A stretch of DNA of 37,611 nucleotides, from the NCBI GenBank assembly GCA_024405875.1, contig JAKSOA010000017.1, positions 1 to 37,611 of the forward strand, given 5' to 3'. Position 1 is the first letter of the stretch, and each line of letters begins with the position of its first letter. A program made the position numbers and the translations under genes. Shown in pieces: positions 16,073-25,291 of the stretch. This stretch comes from Paludibacteraceae bacterium. GTDB lineage: Bacteria > Bacteroidota > Bacteroidia > Bacteroidales > Paludibacteraceae. A model generated the notes under the pieces. The model was given only the letters and a program-made list of their open reading frames with translations. It was not told the origin of the DNA and ran no database searches.

Positions 16073-16744
16073 ATGTGTGAGTGTTGTCCATATAATAAAC
16101 AGGAACAATTGGAGGAAAGACGAGACAAAGTCCTGAAGATGCGGAATTTTCATTATGAGAATTTCAACAAGTGGTCCTCGTTTTTCTACATAATTGTAGG
16201 TGCATTGTTTGTTGGATACTATAATGTGGTAGGTCAGGGACATTCTGTTGTAGTTGAATGTTCAATTATAATTCTTGGATTAATTGTTAGTGTATGCTGG
16301 CATTTGTCAAATAAGGGCTATTATTTTTGGGAGTTGCATTGGGTTTTCTTTGTTCTTGATTTAGAGCAGAAAATGAGTGATGACAAAAAAATTTATTCTT
16401 TGTTTTATCAAAAGGGGAAGAAAGATAATGAAAATCCTGTATTGAATGATGGCCAATATTTTAGACCGTGGAAACCAGCAAACATCTCAACTTCAAAAGT
16501 GACTTTAGTTTTATCATTTATAGTGTCTCTTACTTGGAGTTTCCTATTGTGTGAAAGAGTTTATAAATATGTAATAACAGTTAATAAAATATCCTTAACG
16601 TGTTCATGCAAATGGGTATGGCTTGTCATATGTCTTCTAATATCTGTTGGATTAATTTATTTATTGATTTTGATTGGCTCATATATAAAGAGTCCTTTGG
16701 ATCACACAATTAAAATGTTTGATCCAGAAAACAAGAAAAATTGA
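16073..16744 (+). CDS. four-helix membrane protein, RipA-like (operon gene 2)
   Basis: From the ATG at 16073 the protein has 223 aa; a TTG at 16061 in frame is possible, but GGAG at 16063-16066 is better placed for the ATG. Four hydrophobic segments are seen: WSSFFYIIVGALFVGYY (about 34-50), a second at about 62-82, a third at about 143-160 and a fourth at about 180-205. A cytosolic-looking loop between helices 2 and 3 holds KGYYFWELHW and YFRPWKPANIS. The pattern recalls the RipA-type octameric membrane proteins, but I hold this loosely. Small membrane proteins in defence operons are often the effector that disrupts the membrane; that role is inference from context. Confidence 0.7.
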   Translation: MCECCPYNKQEQLEERRDKVLKMRNFHYENFNKWSSFFYIIVGALFVGYYNVVGQGHSVVVECSIIILGLIVSVCWHLSNKGYYFWELHWVFFVLDLEQKMSDDKKIYSLFYQKGKKDNENPVLNDGQYFRPWKPANISTSKVTLVLSFIVSLTWSFLLCERVYKYVITVNKISLTCSCKWVWLVICLLISVGLIYLLILIGSYIKSPLDHTIKMFDPENKKN

Positions 16745-16754
16745 TTCTGTTTTA

Positions 16755-18191
16755 ATGAATATCAAATATTCCATATTGCACATTTCTGACTTGCATAAAG
16801 TGCCAAGTCAATCATATGATGATTTATTGCTTTCTTTAGAAAATGATAGTGAAGCAAGAGAGGAGGAAGGTATAAGTAAAGAAAAAATAATAGTTATAAG
16901 CGGAGATTTGATAGAGGGAGACAAAAATCGTAGAGGAGACTATAATAAAAGGATTGAGAATCAATACAACGAAGTCAGTGATTTTTTAAAAAAATTAGTG
17001 GATGCAGTGTTGGATGGAGATAAAAGGCGTTTAATTATTGTTCCTGGCAATCATGATTTCAGTATGCCAGATTCCATAAGAAGTATGGTAAAGTCTCCAT
17101 CTAAGAAAAGACAGTTAGATTATGTTATAGATAAAGAATTGCAGTCTATTCGTTGGAATTGGAAAGATTTTTCGTTTTATTATATTAATCAACAAGATTT
17201 ATATGATGCTCGTTTTCATGCTTTTGAAAAATTCTATAATGAATTTTTCAATGGAATATACACACTTCCTAAGAATGTTGAATGTAATGCGTATATTGTT
17301 GATTTAGAAGAATTTAATATAACTTTTATATGTTTTAATAGTTGTTATAGATTGGATCATTTAAATCAAACTGGATGTATATGTCCTAGTGCATTAACTA
17401 AAATCCAACCAGAATTACGTAAATATTATAGACAAGGTAGGTTAATAATAGGAGTTTGGCATCATCATATTGCTGGATTACCACATGAAAACAATTATAT
17501 GGATAATCGTATTTTGAATGCTATGATGAAGAGTCACATTCAGATTGGTCTTTTTGGTCATCAACATAAATCAGAAATATTGCATGAGTATAGAGACATT
17601 TCTTCTGATCAAAATATGCTATTAATTAGTAGCGGAACTTTATACGGTGGTACAGAAGCACAATTTGATGGGCAAAAAAGACAATTTAATGTTTTGGAAG
17701 TGAATATGAACACTAAACAAAACAAAGCTAATATTACTATCCATTGCAGAGAAGATAAGAGCATAGATAATTTTGCTATTCCCGATTGGGGTGTTAAAGG
17801 TATTGGAGTAAAAGGTAAAGATAAAGTTGATTATGAAATTTCGTTGTTTGAGCCAGATATTAAAGCAAAGATACTTAGTGTTAGCAAGCAAGTTTATATG
17901 GATAATAATTATTATGGAGCATGTTTAAAATTGAAAAAAATTGGTTTGAAGGATGATATGTGTTGTAAAGTTTACGAATCGTACTTAAAACTACTTAATG
18001 ATCAGCAAAAAATAGTGTTGATTGGACTGAACCCGATGACCAATGTTCAATATATGTATGTTTTAGATGCGGCTATGAATAAAAGAAATAAAAATTTGAT
18101 AATTAAACTTCTTTCAGATAAGTATTTGAGATTTGATAGTGTGCAAGTAAATGAATTGAAAGATAAAGCAAGATTGGAAATATCATTATGA
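16755..18191 (+). CDS. calcineurin-like metallophosphoesterase (operon gene 3)
   Basis: A 478-aa protein from the ATG at 16755. A TTG at 16719 lies inside gene 2 and would put 12 residues before MNIKYSILHISDLH, which reads as a natural start. The metal-site motifs come in order: ISDLH (DxH), VISGDLIEGD (GD), VPGNHDF (GNHD), WHHHIAG and GHQHKSE (GHxH). This is a complete two-metal phosphoesterase core, about residues 5-310. The C-terminal 150 or so residues match nothing I recognise. Substrates in the family include nucleic acids, cyclic nucleotides and phosphoproteins; DNA or RNA would suit a defence role, but this is not shown. It ends in a 4-bp overlap (ATGA) with gene 4, so the two are translationally coupled. 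Confidence 0.85.
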   Translation: MNIKYSILHISDLHKVPSQSYDDLLLSLENDSEAREEEGISKEKIIVISGDLIEGDKNRRGDYNKRIENQYNEVSDFLKKLVDAVLDGDKRRLIIVPGNHDFSMPDSIRSMVKSPSKKRQLDYVIDKELQSIRWNWKDFSFYYINQQDLYDARFHAFEKFYNEFFNGIYTLPKNVECNAYIVDLEEFNITFICFNSCYRLDHLNQTGCICPSALTKIQPELRKYYRQGRLIIGVWHHHIAGLPHENNYMDNRILNAMMKSHIQIGLFGHQHKSEILHEYRDISSDQNMLLISSGTLYGGTEAQFDGQKRQFNVLEVNMNTKQNKANITIHCREDKSIDNFAIPDWGVKGIGVKGKDKVDYEISLFEPDIKAKILSVSKQVYMDNNYYGACLKLKKIGLKDDMCCKVYESYLKLLNDQQKIVLIGLNPMTNVQYMYVLDAAMNKRNKNLIIKLLSDKYLRFDSVQVNELKDKARLEISL

Positions 18192-20497
18192 GCGAGAAAA
18201 TAAAATTTAACATACAGATGAATCGTGTTTTAGATTTGCTGTGTTCGCAAATTTATGATTCGCCATTAGCATTATTAAGAGAGAATGTTCAAAATGCTTA
18301 TGATGCTATTCTAATGCGTCAATCCAAAAAGGAAAGTAAATATCAGCCACAGATATGTGTTGAAATATTTTCTGATAAAATCATTATCAAAGACAATGGT
18401 ATTGGGATGGATTCAAAGATTCTAAAAAATAATTTTTGGACTGCTGGATCCAGTGGAAAAAACACGGAAGAAGCTAAAAATGCGGGAGTAATTGGTACAT
18501 TTGGGATAGGTGCAATGGCTAATTTTGGTGTTTGTAAATCTATTAGGGTCATTACCAGAGCCTATGGTAGTAATGTTACCTACACATCATATGTGGATAA
18601 AGATAAACTGTCACTAAATGAAAATTCCATTATCATAGAAGAGAATGTTGACAATTTACTTGACTATGGAACCCAAATAGTGGCGATATTAGACGAAAAT
18701 GTTTGTATTCAACTTAATGAGGCAATGGAATATTTGATACCGTATGTCGAATATCTGCCAGTCCCAGTCGTAATTAATAATGAAAATATAAGTCAAAAAA
18801 TATTGAATACCAATGGTTCTAAAAATATTTGTGAACATAAAGATGAGGGTTGGATTTCATTTGATTATAAAGTTTCATATTTTGATAAAGCAAAATTAAT
18901 ACCCCAGATATATTTGACTAATTTGGTAATAAAAGGGAATTTAATTAATGGTTGTGTGTTTCTTGAGCAAAATGCAGGTATTTTATTTGGTTTGCGTAAT
19001 TATTTTGGTTTAGCACCAGTCCCTATTTATACAACATTTAATTTGGGTGGGATTGTTAATCTCCCAACATTAGTACCAACTGCAGGACGAGAAGCAGTAA
19101 GCAGAGAAAGTATAGAAGAAGTTGCTAAAATAGTTAAGGTTGCAGAACGAATTATTGCAGAGACCTTAGCTGCAGATGAATTTGCCGCAGACAACAGTAG
19201 GGAGTTGCTGGCATATATAAAAAATAATAAACGTTATGATTTGGCATATAATGTTTGTATTGGCACAGCTGATAATGCAATGCGATATCCTCTAAAAATG
19301 TGTCAAGATACAATTAGTGGAAAAATGGTATATTATTATGAAGGGAATGATAATTCTATTATAAATAATTTGCTTAATGGAGAAAATGTAGTTTTAGTTC
19401 CTGCAAATGATTATATCAGACGGCACATACAATTGAATGTTCTAAAAAGACAAAAAGTGAAATTAATTAAAGATAATATTAAAGTAGATAAAATAAGAGA
19501 ATCTGATTACACATTTCAGCAATGGACAATAGTTGCAAAAATTAAAATGATTTTACAAGAAGATTATTTTTTGCCCAATGTCCAGGTATGTTTTGGAACA
19601 ATATCACATCAATTAAATATTTTTTTGTCTAATGAAAATGGTTCAATAGCAATATATTTAACTAAAGATTCTGATGATGTGTTATGCTTAACGAAAATAA
19701 TTGATCAGAACTTTGGTTATTTTGAACCAATGGTCAAAGAATTTATAAGAAATAAAATTTATCCGAATCTTTCGCCGTACATACCATCATCTATTAAAGG
19801 TGATTTGAATGCATTATATGACACACTTCAAAAAAACAAAGATTTGTATATAATAGATGCAAATGAACTTGGGGAGGTTAAAAGTGTAATGGTAAATTAC
19901 GTTGATGGCAAAACAGACTTTAAACAAGTATTGCAAATTTCAAAACTTATTAAAAACAAACAAATAATATCTGTTGGCAGTTCTCAAGTTGGCGATATCA
20001 CAATTAATTTGAGTCAACATCTAGATAAATCTGATATCTTATATGCACGTACAATTAAGAATACTCAAGAAGAAGATGAACTTTGTGCAAAACCTCCTAT
20101 TATGCGCGATGATGTTCAAATTAAGCATAAAGTGTTAATAGGGAGAAACGAAAACGAAACGATTAATGGTTATAATACATTCTTAGCGGTATCAGACAAG
20201 ATGTTTGAGAGATATAGTTCCTTTTTTAGATTTCCTCATTCCATGAGAGTTATTTGGAGTATGCACAAGATAATATACATATTTACTCTTGTGGATAACA
20301 AGATAACGTTATACTATGATATTGAATTGGAAAAAAAATTGAGAGATAATGAAATAGGTGGTGATGAATTTAGATCTTCAACAATAATCACCAAAGATAA
20401 AATATTTATACCAGTAATTAATAAATTGGCAGATTACTTTAATATATCAACAGGGCAATTAAAATTTACTGTGAGATTTGATATAGTTAATGGCTAA
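18188..20497 (+). CDS. Hsp90/HtpG-like GHKL ATPase (operon gene 4)
   Basis: A 769-aa protein. The Bergerat ATP site is complete: LLRENVQNAYDA (Glu32, Asn36), DNGIGMD (69-75) and GTFGIG (103-108). At about 296-307, VPTAGREAVSRES matches the middle-domain loop that in HtpG supplies the catalytic Arg (SRE, Arg306 here). The remaining 450 residues, with many Lys and Ile, match no family I can name and are not the normal Hsp90 C-terminus. The protein is therefore not an ordinary HtpG but a diverged Hsp90-like ATPase that may act as a sensor or switch for the two hydrolases of the operon. The start ATG overlaps the stop of gene 3. GC is very low (27% in one counted line). Confidence 0.85.
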   Translation: MSEKIKFNIQMNRVLDLLCSQIYDSPLALLRENVQNAYDAILMRQSKKESKYQPQICVEIFSDKIIIKDNGIGMDSKILKNNFWTAGSSGKNTEEAKNAGVIGTFGIGAMANFGVCKSIRVITRAYGSNVTYTSYVDKDKLSLNENSIIIEENVDNLLDYGTQIVAILDENVCIQLNEAMEYLIPYVEYLPVPVVINNENISQKILNTNGSKNICEHKDEGWISFDYKVSYFDKAKLIPQIYLTNLVIKGNLINGCVFLEQNAGILFGLRNYFGLAPVPIYTTFNLGGIVNLPTLVPTAGREAVSRESIEEVAKIVKVAERIIAETLAADEFAADNSRELLAYIKNNKRYDLAYNVCIGTADNAMRYPLKMCQDTISGKMVYYYEGNDNSIINNLLNGENVVLVPANDYIRRHIQLNVLKRQKVKLIKDNIKVDKIRESDYTFQQWTIVAKIKMILQEDYFLPNVQVCFGTISHQLNIFLSNENGSIAIYLTKDSDDVLCLTKIIDQNFGYFEPMVKEFIRNKIYPNLSPYIPSSIKGDLNALYDTLQKNKDLYIIDANELGEVKSVMVNYVDGKTDFKQVLQISKLIKNKQIISVGSSQVGDITINLSQHLDKSDILYARTIKNTQEEDELCAKPPIMRDDVQIKHKVLIGRNENETINGYNTFLAVSDKMFERYSSFFRFPHSMRVIWSMHKIIYIFTLVDNKITLYYDIELEKKLRDNEIGGDEFRSSTIITKDKIFIPVINKLADYFNISTGQLKFTVRFDIVNG

Positions 20498-20565
20498 GAC
20501 ATACAGAATAAAGTAGTTCAATGAATTAATAACAACAAATCAAATAACTTAAAACATTAAAAATT

Positions 20566-22851
20566 ATGGAAAAACAGAAATTATTAAAAAGTTTAAAACG
20601 CAGGTTAGGGTTGATAACAACCATACTTGCAATGTTATTGGTAAGCCAAGGTGCTTTTGCAGCATACACATGGAGTGTAGTTGGTTTAGGTGGTGATTGG
20701 AGCAAAGATTATGAGCTTAAAAACATCTCAGGAAATTATTACGCCGCTGATATTTCTGTGAGCGCAACAACTGATTTTAAAATCAGAAAGAATCAGGCAT
20801 GGACTGAATCTTACGGAGAAGCCCAGATAACAACTTCATCTAACTTTAATATCAGCAACTCAGGAGGTAATAACGCAAAAATTACGATATCATCATCTGG
20901 TATATATAAGTTTATTTGGAATTCATCAAGTAAAAAACTGACAGTCATTTATCCATCACCTCAATTGAATATAAAACAATCTAGTTCAAGTTGGACACAA
21001 CCATCTTTGACTTATAATTCAACAACAACAAAATATTCTGGACAGGTTGCAATTTCATCAATCTATAGCGATGGTGTTGTTCAAGTAAAAAACGGTAATA
21101 ATTATGTTGGTAATGATGGCTCTGCTAAAATGCAAAGAGACAACTGTTCTGGTTGGAATTTTACAACAACAAGTAAGCAGACGGGTATTAATTTTGATGT
21201 TCCTGGAACCTATACATTTAATTTTGACCCGTATGCAGGTACAATGTCAGTAACATATCCGTATGTTGTTTTTGGTAATTTTGATGGTAATGGTAATAAG
21301 GCATATCCGCTTGATAGTGATGGTAAGGCAACAATTAAAATTACTGCTGGGAATAGAACTTTTAGAATGGCAACAGATAAGTGGCGTGGTTGTTCTCAAT
21401 GTTCAATAACAAGAAGTAATTGTACAGACATACAACAATATGACTCAGATGGAGGAGATACGCCAATAAATGCGGATGTGACAGGAGATTATGAATTTAC
21501 ATATAATCTATCTACTTGTAAGGTGACTGTCACCTACCCAACCGTCTATACCGCAAAAGCACAAGTTGGTTCTGTAGCAGGTGGTACAGTTACAATTGAT
21601 ACAGAGACTGCCTCTTCCACTTCAATTTCAAAAACTGTTGTATCAGGTACTGCAGTAGATTTTAAGGCTACTAAATCTTCAGGTTATAATTTCAAAGGCT
21701 GGGGCACAACATCTTCTGCTACATCGTATGAGAGTACAGACAACCCATATAATGTAACAATATCAGCAGACAAAACTCTTTACGCAATCTTTGAGTCGGC
21801 TTGCACCACCCCAACTGCAGGAAGTATAGGCGGTACAACAAGTATTTGTGCTGGTAATGGTACCACTTTAACATTGAGCGGTCAAACTGCCGGTACTAAC
21901 TTGCAGTGGTATAAATCTACCGATGGCTCATCATACAGTGCTGTATCGAGTGCTACAGGTACATCACTTTCAACAGGCACTCTTAATGCTAACGCATATT
22001 ATAAGGTTAGAGTGTCAAGAACAGATGACGCTTCTTGCTACTCAGAAACAACACCTGTTACTGTCACCGTCACCCAAATCCCGTCTATCGCAACACACAC
22101 TGATGGCTCACGTTGCGGTGCTGGTACCGTAACAGTGAGTGCTACAGCAAGTGCTGGTGATGTTAAATGGTATTCAGCCTCTACTGGTGGCATTGCCCTT
22201 AAAACAGGTACATCTTATACAACACCAAGCATAAGTACTACAACAAAATATTATGTTGATGCCACACAGAATGGCTGTACCACAGCATCAAGAACTGCTG
22301 TTACCGCAACAGTAAAGACTGTGCCTTCTGTATCAAACATAGCCCTAACAGGTTCTGGTGAGTGCGGTGCAGGCGATGTTACTTTTACCGCAACAGCAAC
22401 TCAAGGTTCAACCGTTAATTGGTTTGAAGGGGCTTCTGCGGCAGGAAGCGGAAATGAAAAGATTGTTAATATTGCCGCAGGTGGCTCTAAAACACTAACT
22501 GCAAAAGCAACAATGGATGGTTGTACTGAGACAACAGGAAAGAGTGCTACAGGCTCACGTAAAGCAGTTCCGAACCTTACTACAACCCCATCAGGTAGTG
22601 CTGTTACCGCATATCTTTGGGAGCCGGTTAATCTGACCGCCACCACAACAGATGGTACGGCTACAGTAGCCATCAGTACTGCCGCTACCAAATATGAGGT
22701 GGCTGATATAACCAATGGTAAGTCTCTTAAGGCAGGTAATGCTGATGATACTTTTAGCGTTACTTATACTGCCACAAGCCCTAATGGTTGCCAAACACAA
22801 GAGGTAAAGACCGTTACTGCGGAAAAAGCCACTGAGTTCTGCGGCAACTAA
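20566..22851 (+). CDS. secreted multi-domain Ig-like protein, apparently lacking a C-terminal sorting domain
   Basis: A 761-aa protein with a clear signal peptide (to about residue 32, SQGAFA). Residues about 33-325 hold three or four beta-sandwich modules with repeated YxWSVVG and KLTVIYPSP-like strands, as in SusE/F-type or starch-binding proteins. About 335-410 resembles a Listeria-Bacteroides (InlB B) repeat (YNFKGWG..TLYAIFE). The rest has three Ig-like domains (Ig_7 type, for example CGAGTVTVSATASAGDVKWY). It stops at EKATEFCGN without a recognisable type IX sorting domain, so the reading frame may be truncated; a dispersed repeat lies 34 bp after the stop. It is related in style to the giant protein at the left edge. 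The ligand is unknown. Confidence 0.8.
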   Translation: MEKQKLLKSLKRRLGLITTILAMLLVSQGAFAAYTWSVVGLGGDWSKDYELKNISGNYYAADISVSATTDFKIRKNQAWTESYGEAQITTSSNFNISNSGGNNAKITISSSGIYKFIWNSSSKKLTVIYPSPQLNIKQSSSSWTQPSLTYNSTTTKYSGQVAISSIYSDGVVQVKNGNNYVGNDGSAKMQRDNCSGWNFTTTSKQTGINFDVPGTYTFNFDPYAGTMSVTYPYVVFGNFDGNGNKAYPLDSDGKATIKITAGNRTFRMATDKWRGCSQCSITRSNCTDIQQYDSDGGDTPINADVTGDYEFTYNLSTCKVTVTYPTVYTAKAQVGSVAGGTVTIDTETASSTSISKTVVSGTAVDFKATKSSGYNFKGWGTTSSATSYESTDNPYNVTISADKTLYAIFESACTTPTAGSIGGTTSICAGNGTTLTLSGQTAGTNLQWYKSTDGSSYSAVSSATGTSLSTGTLNANAYYKVRVSRTDDASCYSETTPVTVTVTQIPSIATHTDGSRCGAGTVTVSATASAGDVKWYSASTGGIALKTGTSYTTPSISTTTKYYVDATQNGCTTASRTAVTATVKTVPSVSNIALTGSGECGAGDVTFTATATQGSTVNWFEGASAAGSGNEKIVNIAAGGSKTLTAKATMDGCTETTGKSATGSRKAVPNLTTTPSGSAVTAYLWEPVNLTATTTDGTATVAISTAATKYEVADITNGKSLKAGNADDTFSVTYTATSPNGCQTQEVKTVTAEKATEFCGN

Positions 22852-22885
22852 GTTTCTCCTATGTTGTTTTGAGTGTGGCGTTGTG

Positions 22886-22917
22886 AAAAGATTCTTCGCT
22901 ACGCTCAGAATGACGAG
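22886..22917. repeat. dispersed repeat, family A
   Basis: The copy starts AAAAGATTCTTCGCTACGCT and ends AATGACGAG, in the same orientation as the copy at 37465. It sits 34 bp after the stop of the secreted Ig-like protein. Confidence 0.75.
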
Positions 22918-22989
22918 GGTTTTAGCGTTGGCTATTAGTTATATTCAACATATAAGTTTCTAATAGTAATTAAGTATTTTTTGTTTGTG

Positions 22990-23027
22990 CAACACGCCCC
23001 AACTTCCAAGTGGGCGTGTTGTTTTTT
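22990..23027 (+). terminator. strong terminator, first of two near-identical copies
   Basis: CAACACGCCC (22990-22999) pairs with GGGCGTGTTG (23012-23021), with an inner ACTT/AAGT, followed by six T. The 39-bp block 22984-23022 recurs at 23390-23428 with one mismatch. Confidence 0.85.
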
Positions 23028-23084
23028 GTTATACGCATTGTTTTTATTATAAGCAATGATATTGCTATTATTGTTTTATTTATC

Positions 23085-23112
23085 TATATTTGCAGGTGTA
23101 ATATATAAGGAG
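23085..23112 (+). promoter_or_regulatory. promoter -7 element TATATTTG and strong Shine-Dalgarno site
   Basis: TATATTTG (23085-23092) fits TAnnTTTG; a TTG at 23062-23064 is a weak -33 box. AAGGAG (23107-23112) lies 8 nt before the ATG at 23121. Such a perfect Shine-Dalgarno sequence is uncommon in this phylum. Confidence 0.6.
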
Positions 23113-23120
23113 ATAAAATT

Positions 23121-23351
23121 ATGGCAACACAACTTAATGTCCCGTTTAATGAAACACAGTTATATTTACTGTCTTTATTTGAGCATAATAGAACGCAAAC
23201 ACAGTTAAGTAAGTTAAAAATGGCGGTTTCCAAATTTTATTTTGATGAAGTGGAACGAGAAGTGAAGAAAGCGTGTAAAGAAAAAAAACTGAATGCGGCA
23301 ACTATAAATGCGTTTGCAGCTAAAAATCATCATACTCCATACAGAATTTAG
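23121..23351 (+). CDS. small antitoxin-like protein, no partner toxin gene
   Basis: A 76-aa protein, starting MATQLNVPFNETQLYLLSLF and ending HHTPYRI. This start and the following FDEVEREVKKACKEK helix resemble short Bacteroidota proteins that often precede PIN or RelE-type toxin genes. I recall them as antitoxin-like but cannot verify this. Here no toxin follows: the next gene is an unrelated secreted phosphatase. The gene has its own promoter, a strong Shine-Dalgarno site, and nearly identical terminators on both sides, so it forms a self-contained unit. It could be an orphan antitoxin against an incoming toxin or a relic of a pair. Confidence 0.6.
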   Translation: MATQLNVPFNETQLYLLSLFEHNRTQTQLSKLKMAVSKFYFDEVEREVKKACKEKKLNAATINAFAAKNHHTPYRI

Positions 23352-23395
23352 AAAGAAACTAGTAAAATAGCACACATACTAATTTTTTTTTTGTG

Positions 23396-23437
23396 CAACA
23401 CGCCCCAACTTCCAAGTAGGCGTGTTGTTGTTTTTTT
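23396..23437 (+). terminator. strong terminator, second copy
   Basis: CAACACGCC (23396-23404) pairs with GGCGTGTTG (23419-23427), followed by T-rich sequence to 23437. The copy 23390-23428 differs from 22984-23022 at one base (A for G). It ends transcription of the small antitoxin-like gene. Confidence 0.8.
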
Positions 23438-23466
23438 GTAAAATCAAGTCAAAATACTTAATTTTG
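23435..23466 (+). promoter_or_regulatory. promoter of the phosphatase gene (TTTG-N20-TAATTTTG)
   Basis: TTTG (23435-23438) and TAATTTTG (23459-23466) are 20 nt apart. The -33 box lies in the T-run of the preceding terminator. The ATG at 23484 is 17 nt beyond the -7 box. Confidence 0.6.
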
Positions 23467-23483
23467 CAGAAAAATCACACCCC

Positions 23484-25262
23484 ATGAGAAAACACCTTAT
23501 TTTTTTAGTTTTATTGTTTGCCACACTTAGTGCTTTTGCAGGTTCATTTAGTTTTAACGGTGGATATATATTTTTTGATAATACCGTAACCAAATGGGAT
23601 TGTCCGCATATACTGCTTGTGATAGGTAATGATGGCTACAGTTCTGTTTATGAGATGTTTGATGATGAGGGCAAGGGTTCATTTAAGTGTTCACTGCCAT
23701 ACGGTTGGTCAGATGCCACATATATGGCTGTAATAGCAAGTTCAAATGTCTGGGACTCCGGCTCTTGGGGCAGCAGTAATCTTAAAAACGCAAAGGCTTA
23801 TTCTAAGGCTTATACCGCAGGGCTGGAATCTAAAGAGAAACAAGGCTTCAAGTTCACTCCGCAGGCAGCAGGTAATGATTGCAAACTATCTCTTACGTGG
23901 TTAGGCGACGATTTTCCAAACTTCACTTTCTCTGATGAATCAAAGAACAACTGCTATGAGATAGATGAGAAAGCAGGCACCATAAAGTTCATAATGTCAA
24001 CTTCAAGCAAGCGTTTTAACATTGACCCTAACTAAGTAAAGAAAGTCTATGTATATGGCTCTATATCGGCTTGGAATAACGCCGATGAGTATTACCGCCT
24101 TACCCGTTACAGTTTTGACGGTTGCTTCTACATTATTCTGCCACTGTCAGCCATTGAGCGTCCAGGTAACAGCGGAGCGCCTGAATTCCTGTTCCATATT
24201 TACAAGACAGACGGCACAGACTATACAGAGCGTTCTCATCAGTCTTGGAAAGGTGGTATTGACAGCCGACTACTATTTGAAAACAATGGTATAAATATGT
24301 GTGTGGCATTCTCTGAAGCAGAGAAGAATGAACTTGCAGAGCGTGCCAAGATAGCCAAGTATGTGGCTCCTCTTAAAGATTTTGACCTTACAAAAGAGTC
24401 AGACCAAAAGCGTATCAGTAATTTCCGTGGAGTGCCAGGCACTACAAAACTGTTCCGCAGTTACCACCCATACAAGCCTGACCGCACCAAGTTTGAGACA
24501 GAACATGAGCGTATGGTTTGGGTTGCCAAGAACGCCGCAAACGCAGGCATAAAGTGTGATTTAGCCCTATCGGGGAATGAGGAGAAGCACGCTGGTGAAA
24601 AATATACTTGTGGCGGTAAAGAATATACAATTACCATACCTGATTACTATAAGAGCATTATAGCCAATAAAAATGTGCTTTATGTAGGCACCAAGAATGG
24701 CAAGACTCCTACTTTTGATGATGCCATATATCACTCAGACGGAGAGACTTACGCAGAGTGGATTAAGGAACTTGTGGAGTTTGTGATAGATGACGCACAC
24801 CCTGCTCCTTTCCAAATTCACTGTAGTCTTGGCTCTGACCGCACAGGCTCTTTTTGTGCCACCATTGCGGCTCTTTGCGGTGCAAGTTGGGAGGAGATAG
24901 CAGAAAATTATGAAGCCACTACTAATCTTCAGATTCAGGAGTTCAGACATCGCAATGTAATGAAATATCACCTTAAGAATATGACGGGTGTTGACCCTAC
25001 AACTTGTAAAGATTTACAACAAGTGGTTGCTGACCATTTTATTAAGGGCGGTTACCTGACAGCAGAGCAGATTGAAAAATTCAGGGTAAAACTGAATGAC
25101 ACTACAGAAGATACAACAATTCCTGCTGACGGCGATAACGGCGAGGCTCAAGGTGTAAACAGTATTAAGGTTATAGAAGGTAATAACGCAGAAATAACCA
25201 TATATAAGACCGCTCTTGGTCACCCCACCATTGCCTACACCCTTTCTGGTAAGCAGAAATAA
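23484..25262 (+). pseudogene. secreted tyrosine/dual-specificity phosphatase interrupted by an in-frame TAA
   Basis: The frame begins with a signal peptide (MRKHLIFLVLLFATLSAFAG) and a beta-rich module, meets TAA at 24033-24035, and continues open in the same frame to 25262. The first part alone would give 183 aa. Sequence just after the stop (VKKVYVYGSISAWN) reads as a normal continuation, so one nonsense change is the simplest cause. The second part holds the phosphatase signature HCSLGSDRTG (Cys at 24822-24824, Arg six residues on), giving a Cx5R loop, with FRSYHPYKPDR upstream. Family members remove phosphate from Tyr or other phosphorylated targets; a secreted form could act on host or periplasmic substrates. 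A restart at the ATG 24297 would lack the signal peptide. A sequencing error or readthrough cannot be excluded. Confidence 0.75.
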
Positions 25263-25291
25263 AAATTGTTAATAAGTTAATTGACTATTTT

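Noticed and set aside
24033-24035. Alternative genetic code or programmed readthrough at TAA
   Set aside because: Many genes in the window end normally in TAA, and no readthrough context was recognised; a nonsense mutation or sequence error is simpler.
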